Of a DNA stretch of 39,123 bases, positions 7,054-16,319 are shown in pieces. A program made the translations under genes and the position numbers. The notes below the pieces were generated by a model. The model saw only the letters and a program-made list of their open reading frames with translations. It made no database searches and was not told the origin of the DNA. Position 1 is the stretch's first letter. Each line of letters begins with the position of its first letter. This stretch comes from Clostridiales bacterium (GTDB lineage Bacteria; Bacillota; Clostridia; Oscillospirales; Acutalibacteraceae): assembly GCA_019419895.1 (NCBI GenBank), contig JAHZIE010000023.1, positions 1 to 39,123 on the forward strand, given 5' to 3'.

Positions 7054-9624
7054 TCAATTGGATCCCTTTTGGGAAAGAAGGAGAATCCAGCCTTTACCCG
7101 CGGGAACAGAAAGCCGGGGGAAATCTGCTGTTTCCTGCTTTTGCTGAAAGCCGGGGATTTCCGGAATCGAAATTTCTATTTGAGACGGATCCAGCCCCAG
7201 CGCGCAGTAATCAATTTCCAATTTGATCTCCTCATCCTCAGGAGACCAGCTGGCAAGGGCCACCATGCTGCGGTGGGCCTGACGGTAAACAGTGGCCGCC
7301 ACATTCGAACAGCCGGTTTTGACAGGACAGCCAGGATTCCACCATCCAAGCTGGACGGCATCCGCCATGCGGAACCAGTCCCAAAAGGCCCACAAACCGG
7401 TGGGATCCTTTGGATTGGGAAGACGGTTTGTCATTCCATATACCATGCCCCGCCAGATATTTCCCCCGTCCTGGAGCATTTCACCCATAAGTCCGAAGGG
7501 GATGCCGCTCATTTCCACCAGCCAGGTATCTGGTGAGACGTCGTAGTCAAAGCACTCGCCGAACCAGAGCCGATCCAGGAAAGCAAGGTTGTCGATATAA
7601 AGATTCATGCTGTTTCCCCAGCCGGCAAGGCTGCTGTCATCCTTTGTGTTGTTGCGGTAATAGTTCCAGGAGTGGAGATCCAGCGTACAGCCGGGATGAT
7701 CCCGATCCAGCAGCTTCCGAATCCGCTTCATCACAGTGCGGTCGAAGGCAACATCGTCAAAATACAGCCCGTCGATGCCGGTGTGCTTCAAAAGCCAGTC
7801 CAGACCTTCCAGGAAATAATTATTAAACCGGGACATGGGGGCCGTCAGAACAGAGATCTCGAGTTCATCATGATATTTTCCGTCGTCGATTTTTTGACGC
7901 CAGGCGGTCATATAGCCTTCCTTCAAATATTTCTCCAGCCATTCATCCGCGAAGGGAAGCTTTCCCTGAAAGCTTTCCCCGGTTTCCCAGGAGGAGGGAA
8001 ACACCTCGTCCCCAAGGCTCTGAAGGGCCCAGAACTCAACCATGTGGACGGTCATTTCCTTTACAGTGTAGTAAATTTTTACTCTTAGCCCATTATCATG
8101 GCACTGGTTGACGTAATTCGCTAAATTTTCAGCTTCAAAGAAGGGATAATTGATATAGGGATTGGGCTCCTTGGCATGGTGGATATTGATGACGTTGGCG
8201 CCGCCCGCCGACACCTCGGAAAGGGCGCGGGGGACATCGTGATAATAGTGATCATGCCAATGCTCCTGTTTATTGATGGGTTTTACCGGCGTGATGGACA
8301 GATCAAAATCAAAGGTAACGCGTTCCCCCTTTTTCAGAAACAGGGAACCGCTGTAGGCTTCCAGCTCCACGCTGTCCCCGCGCTCGATTACCCGGACTCC
8401 GCCCTTGCCGCCGTTATCCCAGCTGCGGGGCATCTTCAGGGGGTGATAATGGTAATAAATCAACAGGTAAGGCTTTTCATATTCTCTATCCTTCAGGCGC
8501 AGCATCAACCCCGCGTTGACATCCCCCATCCAGAGGGTATCCTGGTTATATTTGGAATTCCATTTCCAATCCAGATCTTTTTTACGGAAGCCTCCCATTT
8601 CCCCCAGTCCCATCCAATATTTGGCGGCGTCGCGGGAGTAGGGAAGGCGGAGAAGGAAATTTTCCACGGGAGTGTCCTCTCTGGCGTCGATGGTGACGCG
8701 ATATTCACAATAACCATCGTATTCCATGGAGCCCTCTATGGAAACGGTGAGCGCTCCGGCTGTCCGCTCGGATTTCCACCGGACAATTCCCTCTTTTTGT
8801 TCGGTTATGGCGGCCGGCTGGGTAATCTCCTGTATGCCTGGGGAGAAAATCTGGAATTCTGCGGGAGAGGATAAAATATCCCGCGATGTCCGGGAAATCC
8901 TGTCCACACTGGGAGAAAAACAGCTTTGTACCTGTTTGGGAAGCCCATCTTCTGTCAGAAACAGCCTGTGGCCAAGGCCCTTGATGGCGTTCTTTTCCGT
9001 GCGCAGGGGGGTGAAAGGCTGGGTCAGTCCGTCGTCCATCGCGATGGTGGAATCCAGCCAGCGCAGGCGGGAGTGACGCCAGGGCTCACAGTCGCCGTGC
9101 TCGGCGATTGGTTCCCCCTCGACATGGAGAAGGACGGAAACACAGCGTCCGGCCTTTCCAGAGGGAGTGACACAAATACTGCCCTCAAGGGAACCTTGAA
9201 AATCCTCCGGGATCATAAAATAAAACCAAAGGGGCTGTACCCTTTCGGGCTGGGAGGAGATGGTCTTGTGCAGGGGATTGCCAAGGCAATCGGTCCCGCC
9301 GCCGTTGATGCAGTGCACCTCACCGCCAAAACCGCTGCATCCGATGGATACCTGGTCAAGACCGCTGTCGGAATAGAGGGCAAGCTGAAAGGCATAGCAT
9401 TCGCCCGGACGGGCGTTCCCCGCAAAGGAAAGAAGATTTTCCCTTTCCAGCCACCGGGCGGGAAAGCGCAGAACATCATGGAGGGGATACTGCCGGTCCT
9501 CGCAGGCCAGCAGCCAGCCCTCCTGTTCAAATTTTTCAAGAAAGCCTCGCTGTTCTTCTTCTGTCATCATAGGCTCTGACGTGATCTGATTGAAAAGGGC
9601 GCGTTCTTTTTCCATGGAATCCAT
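7054..9624 (-). CDS. Large glycoside hydrolase-like protein (GH123_N/DUF6067-like)
   Basis: An 856-residue cytoplasmic protein. The first part (about 1-420) is beta-rich and resembles the accessory sandwich domains of large glycosidases. The second part is a TIM-barrel-like domain with ANVINIHHAKEPNPYINYPF, DNGLRVKIYYTVKEMT, GIDGLYFDDVAFDR and TLDLHSWNYYRNN segments. The acidic cluster in GLYFDDVAFDR and the ends of neighbouring strands is where barrel glycosidases place catalytic residues. I match it to the glycoside hydrolase-domain proteins grouped as GH123_N (formerly DUF6067), but the substrate is open. The start at 9624 has GGAGG seven bases upstream; an earlier in-frame ATG at 9654 has none. 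It follows the peptidase gene by 20 bases and precedes the Cache-like gene, all in one operon. Confidence 0.72.
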   Translation of the reverse strand: MDSMEKERALFNQITSEPMMTEEEQRGFLEKFEQEGWLLACEDRQYPLHDVLRFPARWLERENLLSFAGNARPGECYAFQLALYSDSGLDQVSIGCSGFGGEVHCINGGGTDCLGNPLHKTISSQPERVQPLWFYFMIPEDFQGSLEGSICVTPSGKAGRCVSVLLHVEGEPIAEHGDCEPWRHSRLRWLDSTIAMDDGLTQPFTPLRTEKNAIKGLGHRLFLTEDGLPKQVQSCFSPSVDRISRTSRDILSSPAEFQIFSPGIQEITQPAAITEQKEGIVRWKSERTAGALTVSIEGSMEYDGYCEYRVTIDAREDTPVENFLLRLPYSRDAAKYWMGLGEMGGFRKKDLDWKWNSKYNQDTLWMGDVNAGLMLRLKDREYEKPYLLIYYHYHPLKMPRSWDNGGKGGVRVIERGDSVELEAYSGSLFLKKGERVTFDFDLSITPVKPINKQEHWHDHYYHDVPRALSEVSAGGANVINIHHAKEPNPYINYPFFEAENLANYVNQCHDNGLRVKIYYTVKEMTVHMVEFWALQSLGDEVFPSSWETGESFQGKLPFADEWLEKYLKEGYMTAWRQKIDDGKYHDELEISVLTAPMSRFNNYFLEGLDWLLKHTGIDGLYFDDVAFDRTVMKRIRKLLDRDHPGCTLDLHSWNYYRNNTKDDSSLAGWGNSMNLYIDNLAFLDRLWFGECFDYDVSPDTWLVEMSGIPFGLMGEMLQDGGNIWRGMVYGMTNRLPNPKDPTGLWAFWDWFRMADAVQLGWWNPGCPVKTGCSNVAATVYRQAHRSMVALASWSPEDEEIKLEIDYCALGLDPSQIEISIPEIPGFQQKQETADFPRLSVPAGKGWILLLSQKGSN

Positions 9625-9644
9625 TGGATTACCTCCTCGGTTTC

Positions 9645-11456
9645 TTATTTCCAAGCGATATACCGGTGTTCGGCTAAAAATTCAAAATAGGGCAGCAGTC
9701 TTTCAAAACGTGCGGCGATTTCTTTGTCTGAATATTCTCCCAATTCAAGGGAGGTCTGCACCGCGATATTCCAGAGGTTTCTTTTTCCATCCGCCCAAAA
9801 AAGGGGAAGATTCCACTCATCACTCCAGGCCGGCTTCCAGGGGGGCTGCTCCGTCCAGGGACAGCCGTAAAAAGTCAGACAGCCGGGCACTAGACGGCAG
9901 GGAATTCGCTCCCCTCCCTTGGGCGGGGAGACGGCGTCTGTCCGGGAAAGCGCGGGAGATGAGGGACGGGAGGGATCTAATTCCTTCAGGGAGGCGAGAG
10001 CGCGCCCCAGAGCGACGGAAAGCTGTTCCTTTTTTTTCAGAGAAACATCCGGCTCCCTTTGCCAGCTCTCTCCCATTTTTAAAAGCTCTTCCTCGAGAAA
10101 ACGGGCCGTCTGAGCCCCGGCATCCGCCATAGTGTAAAGAAAAGCGCCAAGAATCATTCCATCCCGCTTAAGGATTGCCGGATCAATTCGGCCCGGATGG
10201 TCGAGAGAAGAATGGTAACTCAAGGCAGGCTCAGTAATCATAGCGGTTGTGGGAATCCTGAAAATAGGATCTCCTATGATATTGTCGCTTCCCACGGTGA
10301 AAGGACGCTCCTCCCAGGAGTGAGACGCCCCGGCGTATTCCTGATACAGACGGGTGACGGCCAGGATGGCGGCGTCTGTAAAAGACCAGTTGGAAAGGGG
10401 ATTATGCCACAGGGTAAGATGGGTCCGGTCGATGTCTTCCGTTCCTACCATATCGGCCACCGCGCAGCACAACGCCCTGCGTTCCGGGTGGGATGCGAGA
10501 TATCCCATAGAGCCGGTGCATTCATAACCCATGATAAAACGGATGGTCCGCCTGGGCCGGGGAAGAATTCCCCGGGAAATGGCGTGGTTCAGGGCTTTCG
10601 CAAGTTCAAGAAGGACGCCGCAGCCGGAGGCGTTGTCATTGGCGCCGGGTTCATAAAGGTGTCCATAAGCCATGACCTCGGGAAGGCTGGGATCCGTTCC
10701 CATGAGGGCGGCGGATATGGTATCGCAGGAACCATTGTAAAATGAGGTTTCCACTTCAGCCGTCAGCCGGACAGGGCCCTTAGCCAGGAGAGAACGGAGA
10801 AAATCTCCCTTTTCCGGAGACAGGCTGAAGGCAAACAGTCCCGTCTCATTTTTGGGAAGGATGAAGTCGTTTTCCCACCGGCTTTCCCCATAAAGATCCC
10901 GCCGGCTCTCCCGGACGCCGGGATACAAAGGGATAAAATCGGTCAGAATTCCCACCGCCCCATTTTTTAAGGCATAGGGCGCCGCGTCTCTTGCGGGGCA
11001 GTCGGTGAAAAGCAGCTTGCCCTTCAGAAGTCCTTCAGAGGACAGGGATTCCAGCGCGCTGCCAGGGATAAAGACAACTTCTGCCGTAATGCCCTCCACG
11101 GGGGTGGGGGCGCTGTACATCACTAGGGAGCAGGGGATTTTTTCATAATCAGCCAGGACTTCCCCCTGTTCCGTGCGCAAAACCGCTCTTTTCGCGTCCC
11201 ACGCCTGGGGGATGACCCAATCGCCGTAGCGGGTTTTTCCGTCCGCGGATAAGGGAAGCTGCTCCACTTGGGAAAGTCCGGCGTCCCGGAGGGCGGCGGC
11301 GCAAAACCGGGAAGTTTTTTGAAAGGAAGAAAAAGAAAACCAATGATCGCTCTCATAAATGGATTTGACATACGAAAGGCATTCGGAGGCATGGAATACC
11401 CTGTCGAGAGAGGAAAAAAGAAGAGTGCTGTTCAATGGCGCTTTCCCTCCCCTCAT
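9645..11456 (-). CDS. M28-type metallopeptidase / aminopeptidase-like protein
   Basis: A protein of up to 603 residues. A segment with DAAPYALKNGAVGILTDF (about 170-190) looks like an inserted PA-type domain. The catalytic half has YGHLYEPGANDNASGCGVLL, then GYECTGSMGYL, ADMVGTEDIDRTH and LSYHSSLDHPGRID. These positions correspond to the zinc ligands and catalytic Glu of M28 peptidases, with His-Leu-Tyr-Glu-Pro in place of the common HxD. No signal peptide is seen, so it should act in the cytoplasm. The ATG at 11456 overlaps the previous stop (ATGA), but GAGGGGAGGG lies just inside the gene and would serve a TTG at 11435; either start is possible. Its presence among glycosidases suggests a peptide or amide-linked substituent on the substrate, for instance a glycopeptide; this is inference. 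Confidence 0.72.
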   Translation of the reverse strand: MRGGKAPLNSTLLFSSLDRVFHASECLSYVKSIYESDHWFSFSSFQKTSRFCAAALRDAGLSQVEQLPLSADGKTRYGDWVIPQAWDAKRAVLRTEQGEVLADYEKIPCSLVMYSAPTPVEGITAEVVFIPGSALESLSSEGLLKGKLLFTDCPARDAAPYALKNGAVGILTDFIPLYPGVRESRRDLYGESRWENDFILPKNETGLFAFSLSPEKGDFLRSLLAKGPVRLTAEVETSFYNGSCDTISAALMGTDPSLPEVMAYGHLYEPGANDNASGCGVLLELAKALNHAISRGILPRPRRTIRFIMGYECTGSMGYLASHPERRALCCAVADMVGTEDIDRTHLTLWHNPLSNWSFTDAAILAVTRLYQEYAGASHSWEERPFTVGSDNIIGDPIFRIPTTAMITEPALSYHSSLDHPGRIDPAILKRDGMILGAFLYTMADAGAQTARFLEEELLKMGESWQREPDVSLKKKEQLSVALGRALASLKELDPSRPSSPALSRTDAVSPPKGGERIPCRLVPGCLTFYGCPWTEQPPWKPAWSDEWNLPLFWADGKRNLWNIAVQTSLELGEYSDKEIAARFERLLPYFEFLAEHRYIAWK

Positions 11457-13465
11457 TGTTCCGTCTTCATACGGAAATCAAGTTCTTCCGGCACGGGATA
11501 CTCGCGTAAAACTCTTGCGCGCAGCTCGTCATCCTCTGGGATGTGTTCTAACTGGGAAAGGCGCTTCATGTGCAGCCTGATCCAAATGTCGGAAAGAAGA
11601 ACCTCTCCCTCACGCATATCGTCGACTACAATCCCGCTGGCGAGAAGGCTTTGGGCCCGTTCAAAATCTCCAAGCTCAACGGAAACCTGAGCGTCCATCG
11701 CCAACATGCGCCCATGCTTCTGGATAGGCTGGGAAAGCCGTTGATAGAAACGCGCGAAGTCTTCCCAGCGCTCAGCCTGGATTAATATTTTTCCACATTC
11801 CACAGCCAGAGGGAGAATGGGAAGAAGGGAAACAGACTCAAGGAGAAGATCGGCCGCGGCGTCCTTTTCTCCTTTGAGAAGGGCAATCATGGCCAGATTG
11901 CGTTTTGCCCAAGCGTTTTCCTTGCGGGACAGGGAGTTTTCAAAGGCCTGCTTTGCTTTGTCCCACTGTCCATGGGCGCAGTACATGACTCCAAGCTGGA
12001 GCCATGAATGCCAGTGATCGCTTTCTTTTCTCTGAACCGCCTCTTCCAGCATGGGAATCCATTCCTCCTGGGTAAGATAGGCGGCGGGAAATTTATCAAC
12101 GGGAAATTCAGGGAAGGTTCCCTGTTCCAAAAGCTGAAGCCAGGGCTGCTGATCGTCAGCCAGAGCCGCCTCGGAAAAACGGGCGTTTTCTCCCGTAAAA
12201 TGCTCCAGCCGCTTCATACGGCGCAGCTCTAAGGCAGCCCAGCCGCTTCCGTTTTTAATGGGGGCGGCATTTTGATTCAGCTCCGTTTTCAGCCGCTCCA
12301 GTTCCTTTTCCATCACGGTGCGGGGGAGGAGCTCTTCCAGCTTTTCACCGACGGCGGAATAAGCTTCCTTCCAATCAGTGCTGTGAACCTTTTTAGGATC
12401 GGCCTGCATCATGCCGTAGGCCTCCAGCCATTCCCATTTGGCGTTGGCCGGCATGGGGAGATGCTCCATTTGGGTATTTGCCAGGCCCGCCTGGATTTCC
12501 AAATAGGCCTTGCCAGGCTGGGAGAGGAATTCCTGCCAGTGCTTTCCACCGGCGCTGTTGCCCCAGAGGAAGAGCTTTCTGCCCTGAAGCAGATCTGTGG
12601 AGGTCTGGATCAACCCCTCCCCTTTGCCGTCGAGGGCGGCCTCCCATTTCCGCTGATCCCGGGGGAGATCGAAAAAGATATCCATGGCCCGCGGAATGCG
12701 GGTAGTATAGCTGCTGTCTTTCCCATCGTACATTGGAACGGGACGCTTTTGAATCACACGGCTGTAGTCGAAGCAGAAGGCTTCATCGGCAGGAGCGAGA
12801 ACACGGGTGTCTTCTGTTTCGTCCACCGCGATGTTAGACCACCAGTAAATGGGCACCTCCTCATCTCTGGTGTTGCACAGATGAACCCGGACGAAAAGAA
12901 AATGCGAATCCTCCGGCAGATAGGCGTCGATCTGATAACTGACACGGCGGATGCGCTCCCATTCATACATTCGCAGGACCGGCGTCCCGTCGCTCATGGA
13001 GAGGACGGCGGTGTGAAGCTGGGAAAGCGTCATGGGGGAATGGCCGGTCATTCCAAGGTTCCATTCTACCCCGCCGCTGCTCCAAGCGTTACGCAGGGCA
13101 AGGTTGGCGGGCTGAAAGACGGGATTATTATGTAACAGATCGCGATGATGATCCTTATCATAGAGGGACCACAGCTTTCCCCCGAACTGGGGAAAGAAAA
13201 CTGCCCGCAGATGCTCGTTTTCCAAAACGACGCTGTCATATTCCCTTTCTGTTTTTTTTCTGTCATAACCATCCTGCATACGGTAGGGGAGAATACTTGT
13301 CACCCGCCCGTAATTAAAATATTTGCATTCCTCCTCAGGAATGGAGGAATCAAATTTCACCATGGAGTGAATGTCGGGCAGATTCTGGATGTCCGGCAAT
13401 GGGTTTTCACCGCCGAGACTGGCACCCGGCATGGTATGGCGCTGGAATGTCAAGGTTGTTTTCAT
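11453..13465 (-). CDS. DUF5107 domain protein with tetratricopeptide repeats
   Basis: A 670-residue protein. The N-terminal half (about 1-340) is beta-rich with LRAVFFPQFGGKLWSLYDK and GGVEWNLGMTGHSP, a pattern like the sugar-mutarotase fold of DUF5107 proteins, in which the FPxxGGKxWSL stretch is conserved. The C-terminal part (about 450-670) is helical with repeated segments such as WLQLGVMYCAHGQWDKAKQA, typical of TPR units, and so likely binds other proteins. Such proteins are common in plant- and host-glycan loci; their reaction is not established. The start at 13465 is preferred because AAGGAAGGAA is then at normal distance; an ATG three codons earlier is too close. It is the first gene of the minus-strand operon, facing the acetyltransferase gene across a 168-base divergent intergenic region. 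Confidence 0.78.
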   Translation of the reverse strand: MKTTLTFQRHTMPGASLGGENPLPDIQNLPDIHSMVKFDSSIPEEECKYFNYGRVTSILPYRMQDGYDRKKTEREYDSVVLENEHLRAVFFPQFGGKLWSLYDKDHHRDLLHNNPVFQPANLALRNAWSSGGVEWNLGMTGHSPMTLSQLHTAVLSMSDGTPVLRMYEWERIRRVSYQIDAYLPEDSHFLFVRVHLCNTRDEEVPIYWWSNIAVDETEDTRVLAPADEAFCFDYSRVIQKRPVPMYDGKDSSYTTRIPRAMDIFFDLPRDQRKWEAALDGKGEGLIQTSTDLLQGRKLFLWGNSAGGKHWQEFLSQPGKAYLEIQAGLANTQMEHLPMPANAKWEWLEAYGMMQADPKKVHSTDWKEAYSAVGEKLEELLPRTVMEKELERLKTELNQNAAPIKNGSGWAALELRRMKRLEHFTGENARFSEAALADDQQPWLQLLEQGTFPEFPVDKFPAAYLTQEEWIPMLEEAVQRKESDHWHSWLQLGVMYCAHGQWDKAKQAFENSLSRKENAWAKRNLAMIALLKGEKDAAADLLLESVSLLPILPLAVECGKILIQAERWEDFARFYQRLSQPIQKHGRMLAMDAQVSVELGDFERAQSLLASGIVVDDMREGEVLLSDIWIRLHMKRLSQLEHIPEDDELRARVLREYPVPEELDFRMKTEQ

Positions 13466-13510
13466 AAAAAACATTTCCTTCCTTCAAGAATTCAGTTTTA
13501 TTCTGTTCAG

Positions 13511-13564
13511 GCCTGATTTTGGCCTTAAAATCATAATATCACATTTTCGCCTGATATTTTGCCC
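13511..13564 (-). promoter_or_regulatory. Promoter region of the glycosidase operon with a repeated operator-like motif
   Basis: On the minus strand a -10 box TATTAT lies at 13533-13538 but no -35 box fits at the right distance (CAAAAT at best). Two direct repeats flank it: GGGCAAAATATCAGGC (13549-13564), lying over the -35 position, and GGCCAAAATCAGGC (13511-13524), just downstream of the -10. A weak -35 covered by a repeated site is what one expects for an activator-dependent promoter, and the AraC-type regulator encoded at 14682-16307 is the natural candidate. Confidence 0.45.
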
Positions 13565-13574
13565 TAATAAATAT

Positions 13575-13602
13575 TTGACATATAAAAAAATTTAGTTATA
13601 AT
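13575..13602 (+). promoter_or_regulatory. Consensus sigma-A promoter for the acetyltransferase gene
   Basis: TTGACA (13575-13580) and TATAAT (13597-13602) are both perfect consensus and 16 bases apart. Transcription should start near 13609, leaving a leader of about 25 bases with AGGAGG before the GTG start at 13634. The promoter needs no activator by its sequence, in contrast to the weak divergent one. Confidence 0.8.
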
Positions 13603-13633
13603 TAAAATCAATTTCAACAGGAGGCGGGAGACA

Positions 13634-14458
13634 GTGGAGGGGTATTCACCAATTGTGTCGCAGAAGACGCTGGAAGAAGATTTAAGACGTCTTGGTTTGA
13701 AAAAAGGAGATATGGTTTATGTCCATACGTCTCTGAAAAATATTGGATGGCTGGAGGATGGTCCAGATACCCTCATACGGGCTTTTCTGGAGGTTTTGGG
13801 ACCGGAAGGAACCCTGGCGGTTCCCACCCATACTCTTTCTTTTCCGGATAGGGGGGCGCCTCCCTATGATCCTCAGGCAACGCCCACGGTGTTGGGAAAA
13901 TTTCCTGAGGCCGTGCGCCGCTTTCCGGGAGCCCTCCGCAGCGGCCACGCCTCCCATTCCTCTGCCGCCATTGGGGACGGCGCCGCTTTTTTGACCAGGG
14001 AGCATGACCACTTTCATGCGCTGGGAGAACGTTCCCCGTTGTACCGCCTCAGCCGTTCAGGGGGGAAGACCCTCCTTCTGGGAGTGGATCACCGCTCAAA
14101 TACAGCGATTCATTTGGCGGAGTCTCTGGCCCGCCTGCCTTATGTCAAGCTTCACTACGATGCGTCTTGGGGAGAGGAAACCTGGCGGGTTCTGCCGGAT
14201 GGTTCCGTCCTAAGGGAGAAACAGAAGGAATTTCCCGGTTGCAGCGAGGAATTCGTACGCCTGGAGCCGGTATTTAAGGAAAAGGGAATCCAGCGTAGTG
14301 GTAAGGTGGGAAACGCCCAGGCCAAGCTGCTGGATACGGGAAAAATGGTGGAGGCCGCGGTGGATATGCTCCAAAGGGAATCCATCATGCTCCTTTGCGG
14401 GGATCCTTGCTGCCCCTGCTGCCCGGCGCGATGGGCTCTGATGAAGAATTTAAAATAA
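13634..14458 (+). CDS. AAC(3)-fold acetyl-CoA N-acetyltransferase
   Basis: A 274-residue protein of the aminoglycoside 3-N-acetyltransferase (AAC(3)/YokD) family. The N terminus has LGLKKGDMVYVHTSLKNIGW, followed by GTLAVPTHTLSF, the signature-like GHASHSSAAIG and KTLLLGVDHRSNTAIHLAES. The family moves an acetyl group from acetyl-CoA to an amino group. In a sugar locus the acceptor is more likely an amino sugar or a metabolite than an antibiotic. The C terminus is unusual: CGDPCCPCC puts five cysteines (C255, C259, C260, C262, C263) within nine residues, which could bind a metal. The start is GTG with AGGAGG about nine bases upstream. It stands before the two-component genes but 223 bases from them, so it may be monocistronic. 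Confidence 0.85.
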   Translation: MEGYSPIVSQKTLEEDLRRLGLKKGDMVYVHTSLKNIGWLEDGPDTLIRAFLEVLGPEGTLAVPTHTLSFPDRGAPPYDPQATPTVLGKFPEAVRRFPGALRSGHASHSSAAIGDGAAFLTREHDHFHALGERSPLYRLSRSGGKTLLLGVDHRSNTAIHLAESLARLPYVKLHYDASWGEETWRVLPDGSVLREKQKEFPGCSEEFVRLEPVFKEKGIQRSGKVGNAQAKLLDTGKMVEAAVDMLQRESIMLLCGDPCCPCCPARWALMKNLK

Positions 14459-14681
14459 AAAACATATCCCTGGATTTAGCTTACCGCAAATTACCGTATT
14501 TGTTAACGCCCTTGTTTTAACATTTGCGCCGTTTTTTGAACAATGAGAGAAAAAGCAAATATTTTCGTTCTGAAATTTTTAATTCTAAAAAATAATAAAT
14601 CTCCTTCAAAATAAAGGGAAAAATGATATTTCCATCAGAATGAAATTGTTTACGATATGAGTTAGAGGAGGGGGAAAAGGC

Positions 14682-16307
14682 ATGTTTCAGCTGTTGATTG
14701 TCGAGGATGAGGAACTGCTCAGAAAATCCATGTGCGTTATGATTGACTGGGAGAATATTGGTATCCATGTGGCCGGCGCGGTGGAAAATGGAGTGAAGGC
14801 ACTGGAGTTTTTGCAAGGACAATCTGTTGATATTGTCATGACGGATATCCGCATGCCGGCTATGGACGGTCTTGAGCTTGCCTGTGAGATTCAGAGCAGG
14901 TATCCTGAGATCAAGACGGTGCTCTGCAGTGCCTATAATGAGTTTGCTTTTGCGAGAAAGGGCATCGAATATGGGGTGTACGGATATTTGCTGAAGTCCC
15001 AGGACGAAGAGGAAATTGAGGACTATTTTGACGCTATGTGCAGAAGGCTGAGAAAGGAGCAGGCCTATCGGGTTTCTCCCGGCGGAGGGGAAAAGAACGC
15101 CCTGGAGCTTTGGAAAACCAGGGAGCTGTTTATGAGAGAGCTGATGCGTCCGGCGAGCGTGAATACAGATTTCGAACGGCTGCGCAGGGAAGCGGACAGA
15201 TGCCGGATGCAGTTGGATGGATATCCCTTGATAGCGGTGCAGATTCTGATAGACGACAGGGAATTTCTGCGGGACGAGTTGGGACCGGATGGTGTCGGCC
15301 AGCTGGAAAAGGCGTTGGATGAAACGCTTTTGTCTGAGGTGGAATGGAAGGACAGGGGCTATCTCCTGAAATTGGCGGATAAAAGAATTATTCTTTGGAA
15401 TGATGTGGAGCAGGGATTTGAAGAGAGGCTTTTGGAACTTAAGGGGGTCTTGACTGACGAGCTGAATGCCTTTGAGGCGAAAAGGCAGGTATCGGTGACT
15501 ATGGCGCTGGGAATTCCGGTGTCTTCCATAGAGAATCTCGGCGCTTCCTTCCGTGCTTCGGCAGACGCGCTGAAATGCAGGTGTTATCTTGGCCGCGGCA
15601 AGATGATCGACGGCAGAAGAGTAAAATATGAAGAACGCACAGCCAGTCCGGCGGACAGCGCCCGTTGGCTGCAGCAGGCGGAAAAATGCTGCGGCCGTTT
15701 GGATCCACAGAAGCTGGGGGAGCTTTTGGAGGAAATCAAAGAGGAATGGATTTCCCGGAAAATTACGGACCTCCATGCGGCGGAAGCCTTTTGTATGAAG
15801 TTGATGTCCCTTCTTTCCGACGGGGTAAGAAGGGGAGGGGGACAGAATTCCCGGCTGCTGTCCAGATGCGGGGAAGGAATTCATTCCATTGCGAAGCTGG
15901 ATAGCGTCGGGGGAATGTTCGACTGCCTGTCGGAAACCTGCCAGGAGGTTCTTCTTTCCGGTACGGAAGAAACTTTAGATACCAAGCAGCCAAAAAAGCT
16001 GGTGCAGAAGGCCCTGGAATTTATGAGGAAAAATTATGCTTCGGAGCTTAGCCTGGAACGGACCGCCGCTTTTGTCAATGTCCATCCAGTCCATTTGTCC
16101 CGGCTCTTCCGGCAGGAAACCGGACAGACTTTTAAGGAAATTCTTACACAGCTGCGGATTGATGCGGCCAAGGAGCTTCTGAACGATTTGGATCTGCGGA
16201 TTTATGAGATTTCTGAAATGGTGGGGTACCAGAAGCCGCGCTATTTCAGCGAGCTCTTTAAAGAAATTACCGGAATGACGCCGCTGGAATACCGGGAACG
16301 GCAGTAA
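14682..16307 (+). CDS. YesN-type response regulator with AraC DNA-binding domain
   Basis: A 541-residue regulator. Residues 1-120 form a receiver domain with acidic pocket E8-D9, phosphorylation site D55 in MTDIRMP, S83 and K105. The middle (about 150-400) is a linker region of the kind seen in YesN proteins. Residues about 440-541 carry two helix-turn-helix motifs of the AraC family, ending in GYQKPRYFSELFKEITGMTP. The ribosome binding site is GAGGAGGGGG. A weak promoter (TTTCCA 14629-14634, TACGAT 14651-14656) is the best seen upstream. The kinase gene follows 12 bases after the stop. Such pairs control sugar ABC transporters and glycosidases next to them, so the operon starting at 13465 and the transporter at 19457 are the likely targets. 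Confidence 0.92.
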   Translation: MFQLLIVEDEELLRKSMCVMIDWENIGIHVAGAVENGVKALEFLQGQSVDIVMTDIRMPAMDGLELACEIQSRYPEIKTVLCSAYNEFAFARKGIEYGVYGYLLKSQDEEEIEDYFDAMCRRLRKEQAYRVSPGGGEKNALELWKTRELFMRELMRPASVNTDFERLRREADRCRMQLDGYPLIAVQILIDDREFLRDELGPDGVGQLEKALDETLLSEVEWKDRGYLLKLADKRIILWNDVEQGFEERLLELKGVLTDELNAFEAKRQVSVTMALGIPVSSIENLGASFRASADALKCRCYLGRGKMIDGRRVKYEERTASPADSARWLQQAEKCCGRLDPQKLGELLEEIKEEWISRKITDLHAAEAFCMKLMSLLSDGVRRGGGQNSRLLSRCGEGIHSIAKLDSVGGMFDCLSETCQEVLLSGTEETLDTKQPKKLVQKALEFMRKNYASELSLERTAAFVNVHPVHLSRLFRQETGQTFKEILTQLRIDAAKELLNDLDLRIYEISEMVGYQKPRYFSELFKEITGMTPLEYRERQ

Positions 16308-16319
16308 GGCGGCGGAAAA

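Noticed and set aside
14517..15884. Minus-strand open frame of 455 codons across the response regulator gene
   Set aside because: It lies almost wholly antisense to a clear YesN-type gene, has no ribosome binding site and shows low-complexity composition typical of a shadow frame.
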